A DNA stretch of 64,000 nucleotides from Echinarachnius parma (taxonomy: Eukaryota; Echinodermata; Echinoidea; Clypeasteroida; Echinarachniidae): assembly GCA_037951105.1 (NCBI GenBank), contig JBAMJV010001848.1:29972-93971 (forward strand), in the 5' to 3' direction. Position numbers and translations under genes: made by a program. Below the pieces are notes generated by a model. The model had not been told where the DNA came from. It made no database searches and worked only from the letters and a program-made list of their open reading frames with translations. Positions 1 to 13,017 of the stretch are shown here, one piece after another (positions within the stretch are counted from its first letter, which is position 1; every line of letters begins with the position of its first letter).

Positions 1-264
1 ATAGTTCCAAAATGACTTCAGTCTATTGAGACAAAGAGAGAGTCATATTTAAGACACCTCGGCATTCCTCCGACTCCATCATTAGCCTACATTTCACTTC
101 CGGGAAAATGTTTTAATAGATTAACAGCATGACCTGGTTCGCCAAAGTAACCCAGTATCGCATTAGCCGACATGTTAGATGGGATAAATGGGGTCTAGTT
201 AAGTATATTATCCCCGAACAACACACCGTCCTGGCTGGACACACTCTCACTCGGACAAATGTCA

Positions 265-500
265 ACGGCGTAGCCAGGATTTATGAAACAGGGGGGCGTA
301 AGGAATATAGGGGGGGGGGGTGGAGGGAAATTGTCAAATAGGGAGTGTTGAAGGAAAGTGAGAGAGGGGCCGCAGAGAAGTGTGAAAGGGGTAGAAGGAA
401 ACTGAGAAGAGGGTAAAATGGATGTTAAACGGGATAGGGTGTAATGGATGTCAAACCAAGGGGGAGGAGGGGGCGGGGGGGGGGGGGGGGTAATGCTCGT
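265..500 (+). mobile_element. Fragment of the CGTAGCCAGG element
   Basis: GGCGTAGCCAGGATTTATG, then GGGGGGCG and a G run at 310-320, purine-rich sequence and another G run at 475-490 ending TAATGCTCGTGTGACG. The right end is not recognised. Confidence 0.45.
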
Positions 501-2987
501 GTGACGCAATGGCATCAGCTAGAAGGCCATGACGGCTATAGTTTTATGTTTGATTTATTTTGTCATCTAGATCTTCAAACGTAGGGAGGGGATACGTACG
601 CCGCGTTTGTCCTATACTGTTTAATATTACGCCACTGAATTCAAAATTAAAATGCACACATGTATTTGTATGCAATGTATCTCATAAAATACTATGTGTC
701 AGTTTAACCATTTATATGCAACCATTTAATAATTATTATTATTAATTGATTAATTACTATTATAGTTCTTAGAGGTTTGGAATGGACTAAGGCAGGAACA
801 AAAGACTACAATAACTGTCAAGGGAGAGACGCAGGATAGATTCCATAGTGTAGTAGCCCCTAAAAATAGAGTGCCCTTTTCTCTGGGCATGTCCACAAGT
901 ATGACCGGAAGCAGGTGATCATTTTAAACGTGTGATTTGACTATAATTTGGAACCCATCTTTGATGGTTTTGACATTTATGAAAATAGAGAGCCAAGTTG
1001 TTTGTGTCAATACAAATCGAACCAGATGGAAATGTGTGTCAATATACTTAGAATTAATTTTCTTTGTCATATTATAATAAGGCCATTCATGTATGTGTGG
1101 TAGTTTTGTTTTCTATTGAATGAGGGTACAAAAAAGCACAAAAAAAAAACACAATATTTAAAACTTAACAACACGCATAACTGATAAATGCGTTGGTACA
1201 TATTGTGTAAGTGAGCATAGCCAACTGTTCTTAAAAGTTTGTATGGCGTGTGTGTGTGCGTGTGCGCGTGTTTGATTTTGTAAATAATTTATCTTTTATG
1301 ACGAAAACAAAAACGAAGTTCGCACGGCTTGTATGTGTATGTTTGGGGTATGCGCGCGTGTGTGTGAGTCCTGTGAGTAGTATGTTTGTGTGTGAGTGTA
1401 TAAGCACATTTCTAATATACCTAAGTATGTGTGTCAATATAATTATGTCCGTTGGATTCAACTGTCTAAAGAAGATATGAACTTAGACAGATTACAAGCA
1501 ATACATTGTTTCGATACAGTAATATGGCCGTGGTGGTGTGTGTTTGTTTATTTGTTTCGTAATTATATGTAAACTCTTTGTACGTGTGTGCAAACAATAT
1601 GTACGAGTGTACATTCATTTTGTATGGATTTGTTTTAATCGTATACGTTTTAGTTTATTTTACTATTATACTCTAATAATGTATTGTGTTTCTGTAAACA
1701 ATGGTAAGACAAGATAAGGCGCATACCGAAAGACCATCGATACATTATATATTTTGCTATAAATTAAGAAACAGTATCTCTTTATGAAATACTTCTTCTC
1801 CAATTTTCATTTACAAACATCTTGATCAAAAGCGCACTATTATACTTGTCAACTTCCATCGGCAGTGACATTCCCATTATTCTAAGCTTTTGTCTTAAAC
1901 CCCTACCTTCCCAGTTAATTCAAATTTCCATCCGTGGATATAATGCATGGTCTATGCAATTCATGTTGGCAATATGTGTGGTTTACCTATCACTTACAAT
2001 TTAAACGGATAACATTTAAATAGATAAAATGTGTCACTCATGGATGCTGTAGGTTTGATTTCATTTGAAGGTTTCCAGTACAAGCAGGCAATATCTCCAG
2101 TTGTATGATAATTTGAGATATACGCGATTGAATCTGCTAAAATATAAAGAAAGTAACAAAGACTAATTTGTTGTTATTACTCATAACTTAAATACTCTTT
2201 ATTGATACATCCTATATAATGAGCTGATTGTTAGTTTAAATTATTTTCGTCGTACCTGAAAATGTAAAAATTGGCTTTTATTGCATATTGCCACTAAATT
2301 CTTCACTTTATTGTAGAACGCAAAAGGTTAATCAAGTAAAGTAAATCTTTGCAAAACCAGATCCCTTTTCCAGTATGGCATTAATGTATCAGACACGAAA
2401 GCTTCTTCAATGGTAAATGGCGCCCACGATGTCAACAATAATAATATCGACTGGGATTTGACAAATCTTGCAACTACACTTCGCAGAACTTGTATCAAGT
2501 CATTTTGAAAATCTTACAAGTCCGTGTAAGAAAATAAATATTAATGGAATCGTTGTTAAACATATATTTTAAATAATGTATTCATAGTTAATTAAAAACA
2601 TATTGATAAACATTTACAGGCTTGCACAAACATGCATTATACATATTAACGGTGGTAGATACACGTCCTAGTGTGGGGCATACCAATATATGGGGAAGGG
2701 CACACTCAATGAATTTACCGTTTGTTTGATGAAACCTTGCGTGTTGTATAGTTTTGTACATTTTGGGGGACCCCCCCACCTGTGCACCTTGTGGCCCCAA
2801 GTAGCTACACCACTAAGTACTCACTATCAGAGTAGTAATAGTCAAGCTGACATGATAATGGACCCTCTCTCATGAACATTAATTATCGAACATTTGTGAA
2901 TTCCAAGCGAGGGAATATGACACTGCGTTACACCCCGAGGGGTGTTTGCTCGCAAACGAATGAGCAGTCATTATGTAGTGGACCCAG
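501..2987. other. No recognised gene
   Basis: AT-rich unique-looking sequence apart from the TG-rich tract at 1241-1480. Near 2767-2815 the string CACCTGTGCACC..GTAGCTACACCACTAAG recalls the end of a small mobile element, but nothing definite is seen. Confidence 0.5.
1241..1480. repeat. TG-rich interrupted tract
   Basis: Several (TG)n stretches separated by unique sequence, for example GTGTGTGTGCGTGTGCGCGT at 1250-1269. The overlapping open frames on both strands (1231-1480) follow from the repeat, not from a gene. Confidence 0.7.
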
Positions 2988-3037
2988 GGTCTACCCAGAC
3001 ATTGACAAAGATGGGGTAGCCAGTGGAATACCTGTTC

Positions 3038-3308
3038 AGTCAAACCTGTGTATAGTTATTACATGGGAATGTTAAGAACGGTGGCCATTACAGACAGGTT
3101 CTATAACATAGTTTTACCTTGTTTAGTGACCACCTAGGGAAAAAAGTGGCAACTGTATACAGGCTCTATAACATATAGCTTTAAATTGTATAGTGACCAC
3201 ATGAGGACATCAAGAAACGTGACCGCTGGATACATGTTTACAAGTATTACAACATTGTTTTTATGTGCAGGAGAAAACTTCTGGAGGCCACTATAAACAG
3301 GTTTACTC
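3038..3308. mobile_element. Inverted-repeat element with AGTCAAACCTGT ends, copy 1
   Basis: CAGTCAAACCTGTGTATAG opens it and CCACTATAAACAGGTTTACT closes it. Inside, GTGGCCATTACAGACAGGTT, GTGGCAACTGTATACAGGCT and similar strings recur every 60-70 bp, so the interior is a degenerate tandem repeat of the end sequence. Confidence 0.6.
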
Positions 3309-3988
3309 TTTTAGACACGAGGCAGCTATGCCAAGTTTGACTTCACGTAGATATGGTAGGGCAGAGAGCAAGGACACGTGTACCCCAATAACTTGACAAA
3401 ACAATAAGAGTACAGATAAAATACAATAAAAATACATCTATAGTGCGCCCCCGTAATAATGAGTGTGTCCCCACTCTGTATGCACACATTACCCCACTGC
3501 GGTGGTGTTGGTGGTAGGGGATCCATGTTTCAATATCGTGTAATGATTGAGGCTCCGTGTACGATACCGCAAATTAAATTAGTGATTCGCATTGTGAATA
3601 GTAGGTTGGTCACATAGGGAACGAGTGGGGAGGGGGGGGGGGGGAAGTTGGTGTGCCCTTACCCCTTGCTCCCTCCCCAGCCCCAGCTACGCCACTACTT
3701 CGATCTTGATCCACTGACACCATTCCTGATTAAGGAAATGTAAATGCTTGATCATGACTCGTGTTTTGACGTGCATGTGACCTTCAGGGGCTATGCTTCT
3801 ATTAGGGATGTAAAGGGAGGGGACCATAAGGGTCTCTACTAGATCATTTTTCTAGTAAGGATGGGAAGGGATGTGATTATATATTAGACTAAGTACATGA
3901 TGTCTAAGATAATTATACAAATAGGGGAGAAAAGGGGTATAAGCTCATGAGACTAAGCCAGATAATAATCCGAGGGCTGGGAAGAGTA

Positions 3989-4369
3989 TAAAGGGATCTA
4001 GTAACTTGTTGACAAGTGCAAAAGGTGATGCATGGTTAACAAAATGTGTATTGATGTGATCTGATGAGTCCAGAAAGTAATGTGTGAACATTTCACGTTA
4101 ATTGGATGTTATTTGGCCGAGAAATGAGCAAAAAATGCAAAGTGATATTCACTAACTCATTGCACTGACTTTGTACACGGCTTAAACGATCCCGTAGTTA
4201 TAGTTTAACATCCGAACACTTCAAATATCTTTTTAATAAAATGGAAATTTGAAAAACCTAAACCCGTCCCATGTTTTTATTGTTAATATGAATACAACTA
4301 GGTATGAGAGAACCACTATAGTTCCAAGTTAATTTTGAGGGTTTGGACAATGTTACTAAGTCCCTTTAA
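3989..4369 (+). mobile_element. MITE family 1 (TTAA, about 380 bp), copy 1
   Basis: It runs from TATAAAGGGATCTAGTAAC to GTTACTAAGTCCCTTTAA. The internal landmarks are shared with the other four copies: GTGCAAAA near the left end, a GAGCGAAAATG-like block, GTGATATTCA, a CACTTCAAT-type block followed by AATGGAAATTTGAAAA, and a gentle TTTTGAGGATTTGGACAATGTTA before the right end. No coding capacity; non-autonomous. Confidence 0.8.
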
Positions 4370-4568
4370 TATAGAAAATGTATTTTACACGTCGTCTCGA
4401 TTCTGTCAGGAATAAGTGGGTAATGTGTTGGCGATGCAACATACTGCTGAAAAACAAACCTACCAAAATATCGCATGTGTAATGAAATAAGAGTCAGTAT
4501 GGGGCTTAATTGTCGATCCTAGTAGAATCTTCGTTAGGGGCAAACTGACCAACATATTTAGAATATTT

Positions 4569-4960
4569 TTAAAGGGATCTAGTAACTTTGCTGACAAGGG
4601 CAAAACGTGATGCTTGGTTAATAAAATGTGCATTGGAGTGATTTGATTTGATTTGATATGTCCAGAAAGTAATGTGTAAAAATGTCAAGTTAATTGGATG
4701 TTATTGGCCGAGAAATGAGCGAAAATGGAAAGTGATATTTACATTACTCATTGCACTTACTTTGTACACGGTTGAAAAGGTCCCGTAGATAATTTCATAT
4801 CCGAACACTTCAATCGTAAATATTTTTGAACGAAATGGAAATTTGAAAATCCGAAACCTGTTTCATGCTTTTATTGTTAATACTAATAAAACAAGGAATG
4901 AGTGAACCGCTAGAATTCCAATTGGATTTTGAGGATTTGGACAATGTTAAGTCCCTTTAA
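4569..4960 (+). mobile_element. MITE family 1, copy 2
   Basis: This copy lies in direct orientation 200 bp after copy 1. TTAA ends are intact on both sides (TTAAAGGGATC ... AAGTCCCTTTAA). A short TTTGA slip repeat near the left end and the loss of part of the right terminal repeat distinguish it. Confidence 0.8.
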
Positions 4961-6642
4961 CATAAACGTGGGAATCGATGTGACCTTATTGGAATACTGT
5001 TACATCAAGTGATTGTAGACGTATTTACTCTATCAAACATGATCGATAAACCAGCAAAATATGTTCCTCGCTCAACCGAATAATTCACGAGCCAATTTTC
5101 GCTCATTAAAATGGAAACATAGGCATGAAAATGAACTTTAATTTAAGCATATTAGCGCACCCGTTTTGCTGCTTCCCTCCTGTATGTTTATATTCAAAGT
5201 GACATAATTCGTGAACCATCAAAGACCTCATTTGTAATAAGAACATTATTGTTTACTAAGAATGTAGACAACTGTTTTTGTGAATATAAAAGGTTGATAT
5301 AAAATGGTTTTCTACGAACCCCATTATGTAATGTGCATTCCTATAAAATAATACATGTATAAATACTGTTCTTCACCTAACGTTAACATGGTTAATGTTG
5401 ATAGAATGCTGAATTGAATTGCCTCATTAAATGACTCGAATCTAGGTCCTTAATATTTGCACATTAAACTCATTTATTTGTACCCATTCGGAATCAGAGT
5501 ATTGAATGATTCACATTTCATGTACAACCTTATCAAAAAATTGAATTTCAAAATGTGTTCACTGTACGGTCGATACGCGGTGAACTTATTAAAGTACATT
5601 ATAAAAAACTTCAAAATCATAATGAAATTGTTCTTATCTCGTCGGTTCGAGTCGGGACAGTGACGTAGCAGTCGGGTGGTGGTGTAGGGGCATGGGGGTG
5701 GGTATTACCCCAGCGGGTGAAATCAAGAACCATATAGGCTCTCACTCTTGATCCACCTAAGGTTATCTATAGACGCTACTGGAATTTATTCCACACCATT
5801 GCACCCGATTTGGAAAATGAAAAATGAAACAGAACTGAATAAACACCACCATTATGATTATGATAATTCCGAATGACACCAAATCCCCTCTCCCTAAATA
5901 CAAAAAGTAAAACAATGCTATGTAGCTAAAATATATAAAATTCGACCACAAGTAGTATGTGAAACAAAAATATCAAAATATACAACATTTCATTTATATA
6001 ATATTCCCATTGGAACGTGTCTACAGCCGGACAAGTAAGCCAGCTTTCCTTAGAAGTTTAATATAAATTGAATAGTGCCTTTTGGAATTATTATATCAAA
6101 TTACATTTTGTATCCCCCCCCCCCCACACCACCCCTATCAAACTAATAATTGTACTCCTCTCTATCCCTTGTTCGATTGACCCTGCATATGAAACTGAGT
6201 CGGACAATCATATTATATAAAAACGAAATCAATTTATCCAAAGTACATTCATGTCCTGCTGCTTCTCGTTCGTCAGCCTAGATTCACCGACTTGTAATAT
6301 CGGACATAATTTTGTTGCAAATATCCCCGGGCCTTTCTTGCCGTTATTTGCATCTTGATAAAATGTCGAAACCGCCGAAGTTGACAGAATGCCTGCGCTG
6401 TTCTCATCCCGCCCGGTGTTAACGACTTCTCTCACCTTTACCATTAACATGATTAACGAGTCGCGCATGCACGGTCAAAATTATTATAACATCATTCTTT
6501 AGTTGCTGAATAGATTTTATTTTCATTTCTATCATAATAGTTTCAAAAGGAAACGAGGAAAATAGCACAATAACTCAATAAATATAGCGTAGGCTGAACA
6601 AAACTAGATTGATAATGAAATGTATTGTACCATTTTGTCTAT
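4961..6642. other. No recognised gene
   Basis: AT-rich sequence with a C run at 6114-6125. A minus-strand frame of 79 codons (6468-6229) has balanced composition, but I recognise no domain in it and no splice context that would make it an exon. Confidence 0.5.
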
Positions 6643-6782
6643 GGTACCGAATTCTACAAGCCCATATCGTGTTGTACAGTTCTTCCATCACTAATGTTCA
6701 TAATATGAACATTAGTGATGGATTATGAACATTAGTGATGGAAGGACTGTACAACAGGATATGGGCTTGGAGAATTCGGTAG
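6643..6782. repeat. 140-bp hairpin with 60-bp arms
   Basis: ACCGAATTCTACAAGCCCAT at the left pairs with ATGGGCTTGGAGAATTCGGT at the right, and the arms continue through GTTGTACAG.TCTTCCATCAC with about four mismatches. The 18-base loop is itself a third copy of the inner arm (ATGAACATTAGTGATGG), as if the inner part had been duplicated once more. Confidence 0.8.
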
Positions 6783-8713
6783 CATCGAATAATGTGTCTG
6801 TGCACATGTGGTATTCTGGCAGATCGGTTACCGGGAGGAACGGGTTAATGACAGTTCAGAGTTCAGGAAACCATTGTAGAAATAAACTGAACTGAACTGA
6901 ACTGTCCTGTACGGAACTTGCCACTTGCCGATCAATCACAGAAACACCTGGAGTGCGTAACACAACCGTGTATAGGTTAATCGACCTAGCTTTGGCGATA
7001 TGTAAGACAGTATTAAAGCTATTGTGCATGATTTGAGCGATATTGTTTTTTTTAACGAGATTACGACAATTAATGGCTTCACAATTCAAAACCTATATTA
7101 TAAAGAGTAGGGAGTCATTCAAAGGTATGGCAAATTACCAAACAATACTTTTTGCTAATGTTACGCAACACAGGTCTACATACATAATTATGCTATTCGG
7201 AATAGCGCTAAATTAAAACGCACCGATACTTTAACTTCTGTACGAAGACTGTACGAAAACAAATGGCGTATGATGCCAATATAGCATCGGTATGTCTACG
7301 AATACTCACTTTTATGCCAAGTACACTCCAAAATTAAGCGGAAAATGGATTATCGACCGGGAAATATGAAGAACTAATACTGAACATTAAAGTTAAGTAT
7401 GTAGTATAGTAGTCTGTGACTGCGGTAAGTATGCATATAAAGCACGCAAATGGCATTTAGGCGCGCGTGTTTAATCAATAAAAATCGCTTATCCAGGGAC
7501 TCGACGTTCAGGATGAGCCAAATCTTGCGTAGAGGGTGACTTGTTGATTGCATTATCAGGCATCTCAGTGTAACAACAAAGGACAGGTGAACTTTAATCT
7601 TCCGAGAGCAAGAAGGCAGACAATCTTGAATATTCGTGCCTCATTTTGTTTTAGAAATCACTTGATAACAGTTACTGAAGTCATACAAAAGTATAATTAA
7701 ATATATTGCATTTGTTTCATGATTGCATATGGATACGATTTGGTCGCTATAAACTGTATTAGAATCACTTTCCTGTCATGATTGTGATTAATAGTTAATT
7801 GCTACATACATTTTGAAATCTGCAATTAAGCGTATATGTATAATACATTCCGCTACGTAGCTTTGACAAAATATTATATAATCGTTGAATTCTTACAATT
7901 AAAATAATACTGACGAGGTCAACGCAGCATTACAAATAGTTGCGTAGCAACGGAGGCAAGGAGGCCGTACACACACACACATTTTGACAAAACAATAATA
8001 AACATAAAGGGGGCGATCTGTGAACAATTTGAGATAAACTTAAGTGCCACCCAAATAATTGAAATGCCCCCGGTGAGTTCGATCACGCTATGCCACAGAT
8101 TACTGATACTAACAAACACTTTCTGTTTAAATTTATGATTGTGGAATAAGGATTAAAATTAAGTAAAATATATCGTTAACTACATTTTCGTTTGAACATG
8201 TTTATGTGGAAATGCAAAGTAAAGACCTGTATTGGACTTGAAAACAGATTATAAATACACCGTTAAATGGATACATATGTATACTTGTATAGTTTCGAAG
8301 CTTTATTTTGTAAAAGAGAGAGACATACAAGTGATGATTGCACTTATTTGCATCATTGTGATATTAATGAGGGACATAATATGCAACCTGTGTATACTAA
8401 GACACATCCGAAAAACGCGATACGATTTGTCCACTATGTTCATTATTTAAAAAAAATAATGTACATATTTACTCACAATGCCATTACAACATGTGGATTA
8501 TTGTATTATGCATTTCCATAACCAAGACATTGCATTAATGTTAAAGATAGTTATAAGACATTATTTAGCATCAATCATCCTTGCCATTAATAAGAGTGCA
8601 AATGCCTGTCATTGACGCCCATTATCCATTCGTTATTATTATCAATCGATTATGAAACCAATCAAGGGGAATACTTTGACTTATAACGAACCCAAAACAT
8701 TTCAAGGTTATTA
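6783..8713. other. No recognised gene
   Basis: AT-rich unique-looking sequence. Nothing beyond short chance open frames and a CA stretch near 7970. Confidence 0.5.
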
Positions 8714-8926
8714 TAGCAGTCACACCGCCAAACCGAATCCAAACCGACACGAGACCGAATAATTCGAGGACGTTTCGGGGACGTTCGGGGTGCTAGCGGT
8801 TTGGTGTCCGAGTGGTATCGAAGTGTCGGTCTCTTTTGTTGTGACTGCTTACCGCAGTTCGGGCTCTTGTCGCTGCCCGATAAAGTGGAAGTTCGGTCTG
8901 GTTTCGGTTTGGCGGTGTGACTGCTA
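8714..8926. mobile_element. 213-bp MITE with 24-bp terminal inverted repeats
   Basis: TAGCAGTCACACCGCCAAAC is repeated exactly, inverted, at the right end. The interior repeats short GACCGAA/TTCGGTC strings. A clear target duplication is not visible, so the superfamily is open; a PIF-like origin is possible. Confidence 0.75.
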
Positions 8927-9126
8927 CATTAGCGAAACGATTTGTAATGGCATTACCCTTGCCATTCATAAAAGCTGCTACAAGGTGTTATCATGACCTT
9001 ATTAATATAATTAATGTGTGACAATATAAAGGTGCATTTTGTATCTTTGTATTTAGGGATTAAATACAAACAAACCGCTGATATACGGTATCTATGTCGT
9101 ATTTCATGTACGGCCGAATAGTTCGG

Positions 9127-9395
9127 ACGTAACGTGGCAAGATTGTAGATGTCCGCGCTTTCCAGTTAAGGGATAACAATTTCGAAACCAGTGTATGTCC
9201 ACTATCATGACTATATGTTTGTTCTTCAGGAAGACAATTAATCAACGTCGCTGCTTTCTCTAGATCTATCCATGTACATAAGTGGGTATCCGGACTGGTG
9301 TGAAATTATCACAATGCATTGCTCCCAAGGGAGTTGGAAGGACACGCCACGTACCGTGACCGGGGTAATAGCATAATGGTAAAGCGATTAAGATG
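9127..9395 (+). mobile_element. Decayed copy of the same SINE
   Basis: ACGTGGCAAGATTGTAGATG, then a damaged B box (AATTTCGAAACC), the core GTTTGTTCTTCAGGAAGACA and GTACATAAGTGGGTATCC, and last CCGGGGTAATAGCATAATGG with TAAAGCGATT. The order agrees with the copy at 54519. Confidence 0.65.
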
Positions 9396-9570
9396 ATATG
9401 ATTGCCATTCATAATAGCGATTTATAAATGGCGTTTCCGATTATAATTATTACTATCACACATTTTGTTTTCAAGGAGATTTACAACGACCTGTCTGCTT
9501 ATCCGATTCGAGTAAGCATTAATCTTCACAGGCTCCTAGAGTACGACGTGGCAGTCGCACATCTCAATTC

Positions 9571-9875
9571 CTTATTCATTGTTTGGAGTTAGGCCTAATC
9601 CCAATTCGTCATCGCAAGTTATCACATGGGTATAAACCCGTAACCCTGAAACCCCACACATCACGCGTGTGCATGAACACACGCTTCGGGCAAACGTATT
9701 AGCTATTACTTCACCACACATCATCATCAATAGCGTATTCATTGTTTAGAGTAAAGTCTAATCTCTGTCCATCATCGCAAGTTATCTTCTGGGTATTAAC
9801 TCTTAAACCTGCGTCTACACAACACACGTGTGAACACGATTTTCGGGCAAACGTATTAGCTGATCCTTCATCGTG
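9571..9875 (+). repeat. Direct duplication, two units of about 140 bp
   Basis: TATTCATTGTTTGGAGT, CATCGCAAGTTATC, GGGTAT.AAC.C, and TCGGGCAAACGTATTAGCT occur twice in the same order, at 9571-9712 and 9735-9875. The copies differ by substitutions and small gaps. No function is evident. Confidence 0.7.
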
Positions 9876-9935
9876 GCTCATTGATAGAGTTCTGGTTGCT
9901 GGTTCGAGCACCTGTCGGGTCGTACCGAAGACTTG
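9860..9935 (+). mobile_element. tRNA-like head of a second SINE type
   Basis: TGGCTCATTGATAGAGTTCT (A-box-like) and GCTGGTTCGAGCACC (B-box-like) have tRNA-like spacing but do not fold into a full tRNA. It follows a direct duplication of about 140 bp (9571-9712 and 9735-9875). Confidence 0.4.
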
Positions 9936-11119
9936 ACTTGCGTAAACCATCGTACCATTCATGCAATTTTCTTTCTAGGCAGGCACACGGCGAGTAGCTA
10001 CCAGTATTACTAGGGTCCGGTTGCAGAACGGCTTACACTCGATTGGAAATTAAAATTAATTGTAAATCAGAAAAAAATGGATTGTCTGACACTGCTTGTG
10101 ACTACTAGACTACTACGCTGTGGAAGCCTCCATATTTTCATTTTATGATGTAGGTTTTGTTCTGACGTTTGAACTATGAAGCTACATGTGAACACAAGTG
10201 CCAAGTGTTAGTCCATTGTCATGTTATATCTTGTATTTTTGATGTCCCCACTGAACCATTGTCCTTCGTTTTAATAGACTCATTTTCCCCCCAAAGTTTG
10301 ATCATGCATAAAATAAAACAATAATATGCCGGAAGGGGATCCCAAAACCACGACTACAGCACCGTACACTGTCATTTTAGTTCGAGTCAAACGTTTCAAA
10401 TTAGGTTGCAAACAAACATCAAAATTCCCATTGTCTAATTACTGTCTTGTCCTGGAGGTATTGCTTCATCATGGATGAAACACAGATATTATGCTGATAT
10501 GTGACCCCTAAAACTATGCTGCCCCCCAAATAACAAACACAAAACAAACAAACAAGCAAACAACATGAATAGGAGGCTTCAGCAATATCTGTATTTTTGG
10601 TTTACTTATCTAATAATGATGACTGCGTTTTTATTTAAGCATGAGGTGTGTGTCTATCTACAGGAGATGTAAACGTAGTAAAGTCATTATAACATAATGT
10701 TGATGATCATAATCAAACAATTGCATATTTACCTGCTATCATAATGCGCATACTAGTATACAACATACAAACATACTCGTACGAATTAATTGCATACACT
10801 TACACGTAACACAAACACACGCATAATATTGATATATATATATATTAACTCCCACCCACCCACACACACTTAACAAAATAAACTCATACGCATTCACAGG
10901 AAAGCATCGCGAATGAACGGACGCTTCAAACGAGATACATTACGCGTTCGTGACAGGAGTTCAATTGTCTTAATGGCTGTCGCGATGAGATGAGATGGCG
11001 AGAGGGTGATCTTTGATCCCAATTTATGTGATGAGCAAATCATTTATTTATTTCATGGCAACCGTGTTCACACGCAGGTATGAATAATATGGACTTTACT
11101 ACCAGATGTGAATACACGC
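9936..11119. other. No recognised gene
   Basis: AT-rich sequence with a short (TA)n run near 10838 and CA-rich pieces near 10850-10870. Confidence 0.5.
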
Positions 11120-11145
11120 CAGGCCCGTAGCCAGGTTTTTTTTTT

Positions 11146-11176
<31 letters not shown>

Positions 11177-11345
11177 GGAGGGAGGGGGGTGCGTAATTGA
11201 CAAAAACGGACCGAGACTGAACGTGGCCGAGACCGAGAATACTGTTTGAGAGTCGTGAGTGCGGGGAGGGGGGGGGGGGGGGGGGGGGTGGTATCCGTCG
11301 CCAAAACCACTGGTTAAGTTGTGTCACCCCCTGGCTACGGCCCTG
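11120..11345. mobile_element. hAT-like small element with CGTAGCCAGG ends and long G runs
   Basis: CAGGCCCGTAGCCAGG at the left and its inverted partner (CCTGGCTACGGCCCTG) at the right differ at one base. Between them lie a T run of about 18, a G run of about 25 and a second G run of 21. The design (CGTAGCCAGG, then T and G runs) is that of common small non-autonomous elements in animals. No 8-bp target duplication is visible. Confidence 0.6.
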
Positions 11346-11689
11346 CACTCAAACATGTTTGTCTGTTACCACGTTCATTGCGCTAAGCTCCGATTGTAGT
11401 TGTCTTATCATGAAAATACATATTTCGAATCAAATGTAGTTCTCATGTTATCATCTCGTCTTTCCGCAATATAATTAAATCAAAATTGTTGCACTCTACC
11501 CAAGTATGTAACATAATGGTTACCCGAGAGGTATAGATAGTGGCACATATGCAGTGTGTTTGCAAATACTCCCAAATTTAGAAAGGTCCACTTGTTATCG
11601 GTCTAGGCCACATTAATCAGTGGTCTCGGTCTTGTTTTTATAAGTTACGAACCTTCCCTTGAAAAATCCTGGCTACGGGCCTGCCTATT

Positions 11690-12560
11690 TCTCTTCTAAC
11701 CTATACCTCTCTCTAACTCGCCTTCTATCTGTCTTTGTCCACCTTTATCCCTGTGCATCACTTTCCCAGAATATGTTATCTCTTTCATAAACTGTCAGAT
11801 ATTCCCTCTACTCGTTGCCTCTCTTCACTTCTCACCTCTACTTCTCTCTAACTCCCCTAACATCCTTCCCTCTGTCCTCTCTTTATCCCTATCCATCCCT
11901 TGCCCATACATTTTTCATCTCCCGCTGGTCAAGCTGGTCAAAGCTGGCAAGGAATTATCTCACCCTCTCTCTATCACCATCCGTCTTAACTTTAGCCCCC
12001 TCTCCCAACCTGTCTGTATAATTAATTTCATCCGTCATTTCAGTTGGCATTCCTCTTTCTCTATCTTTATTTTTCACTCGACCAAGAATTTTCTCGGGGA
12101 ATCGTCATCCTCGGTTGGTCAAGGTGATTTATATCCCTTTCACTATAATCATGAACATCTTCTATCTCAACGAACTATCTAGCCCACTGTCTCTAAATAC
12201 ATGCCATACATTCATGCTTTCTATTTTCCTCTTCATCATCATAATCATCTCTCATTTTCCTTTATTTTGTCTGTCTTCCTCGTATGCTTTCTCTCCCGCT
12301 CATAAAAGCTCAATCAAGCTGTATATCTATTTTGTTGTTGTGGTTGTTCTTTGCACGTATTTTTGTCATCAATTTCTTAACATTATTCATTACATTTCTC
12401 TACCTATATACTGTATCTCACGAAATTTGTTTCTAAATCCGATCTCATTCATTCATCTCCCTCTTTCTCCATTCGTCAATCTACCCATTCTCTCTTATAA
12501 TTCCCCTCTCTACTCATCTCCCTTAATATCATTCCTTCCAGCCTTTCTCGGTCATCTTCT
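11690..12560 (+). repeat. Pyrimidine-rich low-complexity tract
   Basis: About 870 bp composed largely of C and T on the plus strand (CTCTTCACTTCTCACCTC, CCTCTCTCTATCACC and so on). It yields long Ser/Leu/Pro-rich open frames without protein character. Confidence 0.8.
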
Positions 12561-12732
12561 ACCCAGGACTTTCATTCCTGTCCGGCCAAGGTTAGGATTA
12601 TTTCCCCCTCACCACCTCCGGGCGATGATGGGGGAGAGATCAACGTCGGGTCGATTCACTCATTCAATCACTCTCACGATGCGACATCGTAAATATACCA
12701 TAAACAACACATCTGTAATGATTGTGATGTTC

Positions 12733-12812
12733 ATGATGAGGATGATGAGGATGATGAGGACGATGAGGATGATGATGATGTTGATGATGATGATGATGAT
12801 GATGATGATGAG
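12733..12812. repeat. (GAT)n microsatellite
   Basis: GATGAGGATGATGAGGATG passing into uninterrupted GATGAT triplets. It terminates the low-complexity open frame at 12115-12858. Confidence 0.95.
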
Positions 12813-13017
12813 ACGCCGAGTGAATAGTCTTTCTTTATATTTTGAAGATAAAGATTAAATGGGAAATTCCATTGGAAATTTGCTGAAACACATGGTTATG
12901 CAATGACCTTAGTTGTGTAACGAAAGTTACTACTTATAAATAAGTCATATTTCTATGTTACAGCAAAATGTTGAGTTACTTTGGGGGAAATAACTTTATA
13001 AACAAATTTTGTTATCA

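Noticed and set aside
6229-6468. 79-codon minus-strand frame as a host exon
   Set aside because: Balanced composition but no known domain and no acceptor/donor pair that fits.
12115-12858. 247-codon plus-strand open frame, the second longest in the window
   Set aside because: It lies in the pyrimidine-rich tract and ends in the GAT microsatellite (MMRMMR repeats); no domain, biased composition.
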